Assembly: GCF_900458435.1 (NCBI RefSeq)
Contig: NZ_UHCT01000001.1
Span: 248,001-312,000, forward strand
Origin: Staphylococcus carnosus
GTDB lineage: Bacteria; Bacillota; Bacilli; Staphylococcales; Staphylococcaceae
DNA: 64,000 nucleotides
Direction of reading: 5' to 3'
Part shown: one piece after another, positions 54,584 to 64,000 of the stretch
Layout of the letters: each line of letters begins with the position of its first letter
Numbering within the stretch: position 1 is the stretch's first letter
Program-made: the position numbers and the translations under genes
Notes under the pieces: model-generated
What the model saw: the letters and a program-made list of their open reading frames with translations, nothing else
The model's database searches: none
What the model was told of the DNA's origin: nothing

Positions 54584-54651
54584 ACTGTATATTTTTTGAA
54601 AAGATGATTCTAAACAAAAATGAAATGTTTGAATTTAAAAGTGTTAGCATT

Positions 54652-54849
54652 TTACGATTTCTCTTCATTTAAAGCATATTCATATAGTTTAGTAATTGTC
54701 TTGAATTTAGCATCTTCTAAATTTGTACGCCCATTTCGTAAATCTTGTACGGTTTGATAAGGAATATTTGCGTTTTTAGAAATTTTATAGCCGCTTTCTT
54801 CATTAAACAGTTTTTCAATCTTATTTTTAATTGTTGTAATTTCACTCAT
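54652..54849 (-). CDS. Small helix-turn-helix protein (65 residues)
   Basis: 65 residues with an XRE-like helix-turn-helix: GYKISKNANIPYQTVQDLRN, then GRTNLEDAKFKTITKLYEYA. It is essentially a bare DNA-binding domain. AAAGGAAAAGACAA precedes the ATG. Orphan gene; no partner such as a toxin is visible within 300 bp on either side. It could be an antitoxin-like or phage-derived regulator, which cannot be decided here. Confidence 0.78.
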   Translation of the reverse strand: MSEITTIKNKIEKLFNEESGYKISKNANIPYQTVQDLRNGRTNLEDAKFKTITKLYEYALNEEKS

Positions 54850-55186
54850 TTGTCTTTTCCTTTCTTTAGGTTGTTTTTAAATTAATATAAACGTGATTAA
54901 AAATAACTTATTTAATAGCTACCCTAAGTGTGTAAAAATATAAACAAATGGATGATTAAAATTTTATTTTGCTAATTAAGAATTTCGTTTAGGATTAATA
55001 TTTCAAACTTTTAAGTTAAAGCATATTTGAATGCATTTTTAGAAATTATGAATAAACGAAACAAAAATTGTTATGAAATAGTCGAATTTAGCAATAAAAA
55101 TGCCATCCCGAAATTTCATGCATCGTGATAAACTAAAACATGGGAAATTTTTCACAAAGTTCAGAAGGGAAAAGTGAGGAGTCAAC
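54850..55186. other. Intergenic region upstream of the DcuA/DcuB-type gene
   Basis: 337 bp, AT-rich, with upstream sequences of two divergent genes. A TTTTTCACAAAG half-site near 55150 recalls one arm of a Rex or Crp box, but no second arm is present. No gene is supported. Confidence 0.4.
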
Positions 55187-56494
55187 ATGTTCCTATTTAT
55201 TACGGAAATTACAATTATGGTACTCGCCATTATTATGGGGCTTAGAACTGCTGGCGCACTTGGATGCGGAATATTTGCTATTGTTGCCCAGCTGATTATG
55301 ATATTTATTTTTGGTCTGCCGCCAGGATCTGCACCAGTAACAGCTGTATTGATTATTTTATATATTGGAATTGCAGGCGGTACATTACAAGCAACAGGCG
55401 GTATCGATTACCTTGTATATCTTGCTTCAAAAATAATTGAACGTTTTCCTAAAACGATTATTTTTATCGCACCGATGATCGTCTTCTTATTTGTATTCGG
55501 TATTGGGACAGCTAATATTGCATTATCATTAGAACCGATTATTGCCAAAACTGCGACGAAAGCAGGTATTCAACCGAAGCGTCCGCTGATTGCATCTGTA
55601 TTAACAGCGAACTTAGCATTGCTATGCAGCCCGGCAGCCTCTGCGACTGCTTATATTATTGCGACACTTGCAGTAACAGGTATTACGATGGGTAAATATT
55701 TATCTATTGTTTTGCCGACCGCATTACTTAGTATGTTAGCACTTAGCCTTTATTGTACATTTGTTGGGCGTAAACGGAATGTACAACCTAGTGTATTTGC
55801 TGAAAATATATTAAGTGATTTAGAAGAAGAAATGATCAAACCACATTTTCCACGTCGAGTAAAATTGGGTGTCGCTGCATTTTTAACAGGTGTTGCTTGT
55901 ATCTTAGTCTTTGGTATTTTCTCAAATCTCGTACCAACTTTTAATGTAGATGGAAAGACAATAAAATTACAAACTACAGATATTGTGCAGCTATTTATGT
56001 ATGCTAGTGCAGCCGTTAACTTAGTGCTTGTTAAGCTTAATACAAGCGATATTTTATCTTCGCATATCACGCAATCTGCAATTGGCGCATTATTTGCAGT
56101 GCTTGGACCAGGTTGGCTCGGTGCGACAATATTCGGCGCACCACAAAACAAACATATTATGACACGAGAAATAGGCGGCATCATTGAACATGTACCTTGG
56201 CTAGTCATTATTTTAGTGTCACTTGTGACTATTATCGTTATTTCGCAATCAGCAACGGCTTCTATCATGTTGCCGATTCTGATGAGCATCGGTATTCCTC
56301 CAACCTTCTTTTTAGCAATGGTGCAGACTTTAAATGTTAATTTTGTCATACCTGCACAACCCACATTATTATTTGCAGTTGATCTTGATGAAACGAAGCA
56401 AACACGTGCAACTAGTTTTATTGTTCCAGGTTTCTTTGTCATCACAGTTTCGATTATAATTGGGTTTACAATCAAATCAATATTAGGACTTTAA
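55187..56494 (+). CDS. Anaerobic C4-dicarboxylate carrier, DcuA/DcuB family
   Basis: 435 residues with ten or more helices. The DcuA/DcuB pattern is clear: LRTAGALGCGIFAIVAQLIM near the N-terminus, GGIDYLVYLASKIIE near residue 68, FGIGTANIALSLEPIIAK near 104 and LLCSPAASATAYI near 148. Such carriers exchange fumarate or aspartate for succinate under anoxic conditions. GTGAGGAGTCAAC precedes the ATG. It is monocistronic and followed by a terminator. In a staphylococcus it would fit anaerobic amino acid use together with the duplicated arc modules. Confidence 0.9.
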   Translation: MFLFITEITIMVLAIIMGLRTAGALGCGIFAIVAQLIMIFIFGLPPGSAPVTAVLIILYIGIAGGTLQATGGIDYLVYLASKIIERFPKTIIFIAPMIVFLFVFGIGTANIALSLEPIIAKTATKAGIQPKRPLIASVLTANLALLCSPAASATAYIIATLAVTGITMGKYLSIVLPTALLSMLALSLYCTFVGRKRNVQPSVFAENILSDLEEEMIKPHFPRRVKLGVAAFLTGVACILVFGIFSNLVPTFNVDGKTIKLQTTDIVQLFMYASAAVNLVLVKLNTSDILSSHITQSAIGALFAVLGPGWLGATIFGAPQNKHIMTREIGGIIEHVPWLVIILVSLVTIIVISQSATASIMLPILMSIGIPPTFFLAMVQTLNVNFVIPAQPTLLFAVDLDETKQTRATSFIVPGFFVITVSIIIGFTIKSILGL

Positions 56495-56506
56495 GTGAAT
56501 TTAAGT

Positions 56507-56550
56507 ACAGATTGAAACATTTAAAAAGTGTGTTTCAGTCTGTATTTTTT
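56507..56550 (+). terminator. Terminator after the Dcu-type gene
   Basis: ACAGATTGAAACA pairs with TGTTTCAGTCTGT, followed by ATTTTTT. The remaining 250 bp before the adhesin gene hold no other supported element. Confidence 0.9.
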
Positions 56551-57839
56551 AGTTTTTGGATATGTTTAAGTTTTAAGAAATGTGTAATATTTAATAATGC
56601 ATGAGTATAAATTTAATACAATCATTCCTACTGCAACAGAATGGGAGTCATGTAATTTTAAAAATTAATTGTAATTTCGAAAGAAAATAGTTGTAAAATA
56701 CATGGAATCGTTATATCTTTGTATGATGTATTAAAAAGGACGATGTTTAAAAACAGATAGTGCCTACGTATTATTAAGTAGAGATTGGGGAATGTGATGA
56801 ATGTCTAAAAGAAATAAAAAATTGGAACAGAGCCTAAGTGAAGAGAAAGTAAGATTCAAGCTCTATAAAGCAGGTAAACACTGGATAAAAGCTGGATTAA
56901 AGGATATTGAGTTATTACGTATAATGGGGATGCCTTTTGGCCGTAAGACGATTGAAAAAGAACAAAAATTAGAAATTGATGTGGACACAACTGATGATTT
57001 GAAGAAAGACTTTATCAAAAAGTCTGCAATGGTCGGCAGTGCATTTGCAACAATGAATTTAATTGACGGACACCAAGCTTTTGCAGCTTCAGAAACACCA
57101 GTTACCTCTGAATTATCATCTTTTAGTGAAACAGTGGCAAATCAAAATTCAACAACCCTGACAAAGTCCTCTACAAGCACATCTAACACAAGTACAAGTA
57201 TAGAAAGTTCAGAAAGTGAAACAACGAATACATCTAGTCAATCTGAAAACACAACAAATACAGAAAGCAGCAATTCTGAAAATGTTGAATCTACACATTC
57301 AGAAAGTGCGGCCTCAACTTCTGAAAGTAATCAATCTAAAGAAAATCAGTCGACAGAAGCCAGCTCATCCTCGCAATCTGCTTCAACAGATCAACAATCA
57401 GAAAGTACTTCTGAAAAAGCAAGCACTGCAGGAGATGCAAGTCAATCAGAAACAAGTATTGCAAAATCTGCTGCGATAAGTGGTTCTGACAGTGGAAAAG
57501 CAGATAGTTCAGAAAGCGGATCAAGCTAAACTACAAGTGAGTCAAGCGACAACAAGCAACAAAAGAATTCTGAAAATTTAACGACGGGTAGTTCGACAAC
57601 TTCTCAAAGTGCGGATGCTAAAAAGGCAGAAACTTCCGCATCTGATAAAACATCCGGTGCAAAAAGTACAACTTCTGAAAGTACTTCGACTTCAGATAAA
57701 ACAAGTACAACAAGCTCTGAAGATACAACAAAAGCAGATGCTGGAAGTGCACAAAGTACGACATTATCAAACAATGCTTCAAGTAGTGTGAATCAATCAA
57801 CAAGTACAAGTACGAGTATGTCTAATTCACCATTACGCG

Positions 57840-58437
57840 TGAGAATGTTAGCAGCAGCACCACAAGTCACTACGATGGCAGCTGCTGCAACGACGACAAC
57901 TTCAACTTATATCGGAACAGGTAAAGATAAAGTAAATAATGTGCCGATTTATTATTACGTAACCATTACAAACAATGGTAATAATACAGTGACATTTGTA
58001 TATACTGTGACATACGATAATCCGAATACGGATGCTATTGAAGCACCAGCTTTAACTTCAAATACGGTAACTATGAATACATGGGGAACAGCGACAGTGC
58101 CAATGCTTACTTTAGGTTCAGGATATGGTACTCCATCAAGTGTACAATCAGGTCTATCTTCTTGGAAAGCGCCGACATCATTTGTAACGACCCCTGCGCC
58201 TAATACTAATCCAATGACAAAAATCGGTAATGGTTATGGTTGGCCATCTACGACAATTACATCTTTTAACGAAGGCAAAGGTTACGGAATCACCTCTACC
58301 TTCACTGTACCGATTACAAACCCTAAAGGTGATTTATCTTTTACATTCATTCCTTATGCTTCGCAAAATGATAGCAGTATAGGAAAAGTGAATTACTTTA
58401 CGACTACAATTACAGGAAATGACCCAGTACAATCACA
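57840..58437 (+). other. Non-repeat ligand-binding region of the adhesin
   Basis: About 200 residues between two serine-rich zones, with a beta-sandwich-like composition (alternating T, V, N, Y, G): YIGTGKDKVNNVPIYYYVTI, then a TVTFVYTVTYDNPNT segment, GNGYGWPSTTITSFNEGKGY, and SFTFIPYASQNDSSIGKVNY. In serine-rich repeat proteins this position holds the domain that binds host glycans or proteins. The fold and ligand cannot be read from sequence alone. Confidence 0.65.
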
Positions 58438-61236
58438 ATCGATAAGTACATCTATAGTGCAATCAACAAGTACTTCAACTAGTACAAGCGCAACATCAGT
58501 ATCAACATCGACAAGCTCAAGTATTATAGCGGATTCTCAATCCAAAAGCACCTCAGCTTCAACGAGCAGCAGTGTTGTAACTTCAACCAATACAAGTACA
58601 TCTGATTCACAGTCAACTAGTGGTTCATTGAGTACTTCCATTCAACAGTCGACAAGTAACTCAGCTTCTGTATCAGATTCTACAGCAGCATCTCAATCAT
58701 TGAGCAGCTCAAAAAGTGGATCTATAGCAGCATCAGAAGCAACTTCGACATCAACAAGTACATCATTAAGCAATTCAAACTCTGGCTCGTTAAGTACTTC
58801 GATTGCAGCAAGTACTTCAAATAGTACATCTAATAGTGCATCACTAGCATCATCAGAATCACAATCAACAAGTACATCCAATGCGGCAAGTCAGTCTTTA
58901 TCAACATCAGGTTCATTGAGTAGTTCAACAAGTACATCCAATGCGAATTCACTATCAACTTCAACATCAGCAAGTGAAGCAGCGAGTACTTCTAAGAGCA
59001 ATTCAGTATCAGCAAGTAACTCAGCTTCTGAAAGTGATTCGATTTCTAAAGCAAATTCAATTTCAGCATCGCAATCAGCAAGCAGTTCATTGAGTACATC
59101 TGAACAAACATCAACATCAGCATCCACATCAGAAAGCACATCAATAAGCACTTCGAAATCAGCATCATTAAGTGGATCTTTATCAGCAAGTACATCAACA
59201 AGTACTTCAGATAGTGAAGTCACTTCAGCTTCAACTTCGACATCTAAAAGTGATTCTGTTGTTGAATCAAACTCGATTTCAACATCACAATCCTTAAGCA
59301 GTGCAGCAAGTACATCACTAAGTGAATCAACATCATCTTCATTATCAGGCAGCACATCAACAAGTACATCAGAGTCAGAAGCAGCAAGTACATCGCTTTC
59401 TACCAATATTTCAAATAGTACTTCGACGAGTCTTTCACAATCAATCAGTACATCAGATAGTACAGCAGCATCACAATCAAAAAGCACATCTGAACAAACA
59501 TCTCTATCTGCTTCAACTTCAGAAAGTGTTTCGACAAGCACTTCGAAATCACAATCGTTAAGTGACTCAATTGCGACAAGTACATCAGCAAGTACTTCAA
59601 CAAGTGATTCGGATTCTGCTTCACAGTCAACAAGCAGTTCATTAAGTACAGTTGAATCGACTTCTGAAAGCAGTTCACTATCAGCGAGTCTTTCTGAATC
59701 ATTACGCAGTACATCAGAAAGTACGTCAACATCATTAAGCGACTCTAGCTCGCTAAGCAGTTCTTTATCGTTAAGCAGCTCACTTTCAACAGCGGCTTCA
59801 ACAAGTGCTTCAGAATCATTAAGTGAGAGTTTAAGCGCATCAGTAAGTACGTCAACATCTAAAAGTGCAAGCAACAGTGCTTCATTAAGTGAGTCAAGTT
59901 CAATCAGTGCAGCATCATCTCAATCATTGAGTACCAGCTTATCATCAAGCGCTTCAGCATCTTTAAGCGACTCAATTGCGACAAGTACAAGTATCTCAAA
60001 TAGTACTTCGGCTTCTCAAAGTATTGCAGCTTCAACAAGTGTGAGCACATCAGAAAGTACAACAGCTTCAACAAGTACTTCTGGATCATTAAGCACGAGC
60101 ACTTCATCTAGTCTAGTAGAATCGGAAAGTGAATCAGACTCTATCAGTGCGAGTACATCAGAAAGTACAGCAGCTTCATCGAGTGAATCAGGGTCAATCA
60201 GCAGTAGTACGTCTGAAAGCACATCGCTTTCAACAAGTTCATCGGATTCTGTAAAAGAAAGTACTTCTTTAAGTACATCTGGTTCGACAAGCACTTCAAC
60301 ATCGATTAGTTCGAGTACATCTTCAAGTCTTTCAGATTCATTAAGAGAATCAACTGAAATCAGTATGAGTACTTCAACAAGCAACTCAGACTCTATGAGT
60401 GAATCAACATCATTGAGTGATAGTAAATCGACAAGTATTTCTGGTTCAGAAAGTACATCCGATTCAGTTAGCAAAAGTACATCATTAAGTACTGCAGAAT
60501 CAGTAAGTGAGTCAAGTTCAATCAGTGATAGTAAAGCTGCAAGCACTTCAATTTCAACAAGTGCTTCAGAAGCAACAAGCTCAAGTCTTTCAACAAGTGC
60601 TTCATCAAGTACTTCGATTTCAGAAAGTACATCAGACTCTATCAATACAAGTACATCAGAAAGCAGCAGCAACTCGATTGCGGCATCAAATTCAATCAGT
60701 ACGAGTACTTCAGAGAGCCTTGCAGCATCAGAAAGTGAATCTGATTCATTAAGTACGTCAATGTCAGAGAGCAAGTCTGGATCATTGAGTGAATCGAATT
60801 CTATTAGTACCAGTACATCAGAAAGCATGTCGGCTTCAACAAGTACTTCTAATGTGTTAAGTGAACAGGCATCAGAAAGTGCATCAGTTTCAGACAGTAA
60901 TTCAATGTCTGCAAGTACGAGCACTTCATTGAGCACTGTAGCTTCAACAAGCAAATCTGAGTCTATTAGTACTAGCAGTTCAAACAGCGCATCAGCTTCA
61001 GTGAGTGAAGCGAAGCGGCTTCAGTGAGTACAAGTACATCAGAAAGTACAGCTTCATCAGTGAGCAAGTCAGAATCATTGAGCGGCAGCGTTTCGGGAAG
61101 TACATCAACATCATTAAGTGATTCAAGTTCATTAAGTACAAAATTATCCGAAAGTGCATCTGATTCAATGAGTGAATCAGAATCAGTCGCTGCAAGCACT
61201 TCAACAAGTGATGCGAACTCACAAAGTTTATCGACA

Positions 61237-61629
61237 TCATTGAGCGGCAGCATTTCAGCAAGTACATCGACATCAATCAACGACTCGATATCAGCGAGCA
61301 CAAGCAAGTCAACAAGTGTCGCAGCATCGGAAAGCTTATCTGATTCATATAGCGAAAGCAGTTCGCAAAGTGCTTCAGCCTCTGAGAGTGCATCAGTTTC
61401 AGACAGTAATTCAATGTCTGCAAGTACGAGCACTTCAACAAGCGAAGCGGATTCAACAAGCAAATCCACATCATTGAGCGGCAGTATTTCAGCAAGTACA
61501 TCGACATCAATCAGCGACTCGATTTCAGCGAGCACAAGCAAGTCAACAAGTGTGGCAGCATCGGAAAGCTTATCTGATTCATATAGCGAAAGCAGTTCGC
61601 AAAGTGCTTCAGCCTCTGAGAGTGCATCA
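61237..61629 (+). repeat. Long direct repeats inside the serine-rich region
   Basis: A 159-bp segment at 61237-61395 recurs nearly unchanged at 61471-61629 (offset 234 bp). Both contain the unusual tyrosine codon in [21 protein letters not shown] partial third start at 61687 is offset by 216 bp. Confidence 0.8.
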
Positions 61630-62544
61630 GAGGCAGTCTCAACAAGCACTTCAACAAGCGAAGCGGATTCAACAAGCAAATCCACATCATTGAGCGGCAG
61701 TATTTCAGCAAGTACATCAACGTCAATCAGTGACTCAGTTGTCGCAAGCACAAACAAGTCAGAAAGCCTATCAGTATCTGAAAGCACATCAGATTCAGTT
61801 ATTGCGAGTGCATCATTAAGTACAACAGATTCAACAAGTACATCATCATCTATTTCAACACGTAATTCTGAGAGTGAAACAACGTCAATCAGTGATTCCG
61901 ATTCATTGAGCAACCAACTTTCAATAAGTGAGTCAACATCAATGAGTACATCTGACTCTATAAATACAAGCACATCTGAAAGCACTAGCTTATCGGTTGC
62001 GACAAGTGAAAGTATTTCATCAAGTATGTCTGATTCAGCGAGTGTATCTGATTCAATACGTACGAGTCTTTCAACAAGCACATCAGATTCACTTGATAAT
62101 TCAGCATCTCTTAGCTCAAGTTTGTCAGAAAGCACTTCAAATTCAGCAAGTCTATCTGAATCATTGAGTGACAGTTTATCAATAAGTCAAGCAAACTCAG
62201 GATCAGAGAGTCTTAATGAATCAGAAAGTGAGTCAGCATCAATCAGTGCATCAGGTTCAACGAGTGCCAGTGCATCTGAAAGTGTAGTGAACTCAGCAAG
62301 TACATCAACATCAATAGAACAAAGTACATCATTAAGCAACTCCATTTCAGCAAGCACATCTAGTTCTATTGAAAAGAGCACATCAGAAAGTACAGCTATT
62401 TCCGAAAGTACGTCAAACTCAGAAAGTTTAAGCATGGAAGAAAGCGCATCTATTGCTGCAAGTCAGTCAGTATCAACGAGTGACAGTGCAAAAGAAAGTA
62501 CATCTATTTCAACTAGACTTTCTGATTCGACAAGCGCGAGTATT

Positions 62545-63624
62545 GCAACGAGTGATGCGAACTCAGAAAGCTTATCGACATCAATGAGCAACAGTGCAGT
62601 ATTAAGCGAATCGCAATCAGCAAGCCTGTCAACATCGACAAGCAAGAGCACTTCGGCTAGTACAGCTGTTTCAGAAAGTCATTCAACATCGGACAGTGTC
62701 AGTGAAGCAGATAGCAACTCACTCGCAATCAGTCTTTCAGAATCAACAAGCGAAAGTATAGAAGCGAGCGCATCGAATTCAGAGAGTATGGCAGCATCGA
62801 TAAGCAATAGTATAGTCGCAAGCGAATCACTATCAGGCAGTTTATCTACATCGACAAGCAAGAGCACATCAGACAGTACAGTGGTTTCAGAAAGTCACTC
62901 TGCTTCAGACAGTTATAGTGAATCAAACAGTCTTTCATTAGCTAACAGCGTTTCGAAATCAACAAGCGAAAGTATAGAAGCGAGCGCATCGAATTCAGAG
63001 AGTATGGCAGCATCGACAAGCAGCAGTACAGCAATCAGCGAATCACTATCAGGCAGTCTATCTACATCGACAAGAAAGAGTACGTCAGACAGCACAGTAG
63101 TTTCGGAAAGCCATTCAGCATCGGATAGTGCCAGCGAAGCAGATAGTTTATCACTAGCTGACAGCATTTCAGAGTCAACAAGCGAAAGTGTAGAAGCGAG
63201 CGCATCGAACTCAGAAAGTATGGCAATATCGACAAGCAATAGTATAGTCGTAAGCGAATCGTTATCAGGCAGTCTATCTACATCGACAAGCAAGAGCACA
63301 TCAGACAGTACAGTGGTTTCGGAAAGCCATTCAGCTTCAGACAGTGTCAGTGAAGCAGACAGCAACTCACTTGCAACAAGTCTTTCAGAATCGACAAGTC
63401 AAAGTGTAGAAGCGAGCAATTCTAACTCAGCAAGCTTGTCTGCTTCAATGAGCGACAGCACAGTTGTCAGTGAGTCGCGTTCAACAAGCTTATCGCAATC
63501 AGAGAGTACAAGTACTTCAGAAAGTGATTCGAATGTGATCAGTACATCACAATCAAGTAGCTCAAGTATTTTAGAGAGCGCATCTCAGTCGACTAGTTTA
63601 GCTGAGTCAATGAGCAACAGTACA
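62545..63624 (+). repeat. 216-bp higher-order repeat in the serine-rich region
   Basis: Five successive units with starts at 62545, 62761, 62977, 63193 and 63409, each 72 codons. The middle three share [11 protein letters not shown], then LSGSLSTST and [17 protein letters not shown]. The outer two are more diverged, as expected at the edges of a repeat array that grows by unequal exchange. Confidence 0.8.
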
Positions 63625-64000
63625 GAAACAAGTAATTCGCGCTCAATCAGTCTTTCTGAATCACAAAGTGGAAGTGAAGCGGAAAGTACAACAGAATCAA
63701 TGAGCGTTTCTGAATCATTAAGTGCAAGTACATCATTAAGCGAAGCGAACTCAACCAGTGCATCAGATTCAGCAGTTGCAAGTACCTCGTTAAGTGAATC
63801 AAGTTCAACAAGTTTGGCGGATTCAATGAATGCAAGTACTTCGACAAGCAGTATCAATTCAGAAAGCTTATCTACATCATTAAGCACAAGTACAGCTGCG
63901 AGTGATTCAAGTTCAGTAAGTCTATCAGAATCGATCAGTGCAAGTACTTCAGATAGTACAGCTGAATCAAACAGTATTTCTGCTTCTTCAAGTGAATCAG

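Larger units (their letters stand above)
56801..64000 (+). pseudogene. Giant serine-rich repeat adhesin (SraP/UafB type), interrupted
   Basis: Surface glycoprotein gene, continuing beyond the window. The N-terminus has the accessory-Sec signal KLYKAGKHW (KxYKxGKxW) near residue 27 and a cleavage region AFAASE near 90. A first serine-rich stretch follows, then a non-repetitive binding region (57840-58437), then more than 5.5 kb of SxS dipeptide repeats. Two lesions: a TAA at 57527-57529 in the same frame as the downstream sequence, and a 5-bp duplication (GAAGC twice, near 61008-61017) that shifts the frame. After it the frame is open to the window end. The substrates of SecA2/SecY2 and their glycosyltransferases are normally encoded next to such genes. 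Confidence 0.88.

Noticed and set aside
55750..56475. 241-codon minus-strand frame opposite the DcuA/DcuB-type gene
   Set aside because: The plus-strand gene has clear family motifs over its full length; the opposite frame has none.
58693..62135. Long minus-strand open frames opposite the serine-rich repeats, rich in Leu, Asp, Val and Glu
   Set aside because: They are mirror images of the SxS codon repeats; they lack ribosome sites and break where the plus-strand repeats change phase.
1..64000. tRNA or rRNA genes and CRISPR arrays
   Set aside because: I saw no tRNA-like cloverleaf, no rRNA sequence and no regularly spaced identical repeats with unique spacers.

Overview
The window reads as chromosomal DNA of a coagulase-negative Staphylococcus. 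The evidence is low-GC coding sequence, strong AGGAGG ribosome sites, a TatAC plus Fep/Efe iron locus, staphylococcal small membrane proteins and lipoproteins, and a giant serine-rich adhesin with a KxYKxGKxW signal. The many broken genes fit the Staphylococcus carnosus group, but that species guess is inference.

Layout. 1-10 kb: two copies of a catabolic ornithine carbamoyltransferase / carbamate kinase / YfcC-type antiporter set face each other (arcB-arcC-yfcC on +, the same order on -), separated by a metallophosphoesterase-like protein that has lost its metal ligands and by about 1.6 kb without a clear gene. The second copy has a promoter carrying a CcpA site and a TGTGA-N6-TCACA operator. 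10-16 kb: a DUF4352 lipoprotein, a charged DUF4064 membrane protein, yidC, two tandem copies of an unrecognised structured RNA, two broken paralogous membrane protein genes and a secreted CYTH-like protein. 16-23 kb: a LysR regulator divergent from a Fe3+/phosphonate-type ABC importer with a phosphoesterase, then a broken orphan opuCC-like gene and two 30-residue cationic peptides.

24-33 kb: a CPBP protease, a TetR-controlled NmrA/TetR/SDR operon, a second TetR gene divergent from an S15-type hydrolase, a vsr gene with one nonsense codon, a phenol-soluble-modulin-like 25-residue peptide, TspO, patatin and TenA. 33-41 kb: an amidohydrolase, bioY-bioD-bioA behind a BirA operator, two DUF4767 proteins (one with the lipobox cysteine changed to serine), a conserved unknown and an SDR. 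41-50 kb: an FMN-dependent glutamate synthase-like protein, a DHA2 exporter, the efeO-efeB-efeU iron operon and convergent tatA-tatC, both with Fur boxes. EfeB carries a twin-arginine signal, so the Tat pair next door plausibly exports it.

50-64 kb: two tandem type I toxin-antitoxin cassettes, a DUF1445 protein, a large-subunit catalase, a small HTH protein, a DcuA/DcuB-type carrier, and more than 7 kb of a serine-rich repeat adhesin gene that runs off the window and is interrupted by a nonsense codon and a 5-bp duplication.

Recurring theme: three genes are broken by exact short tandem duplications (16, 7 and 5 bp), which could in principle revert precisely.
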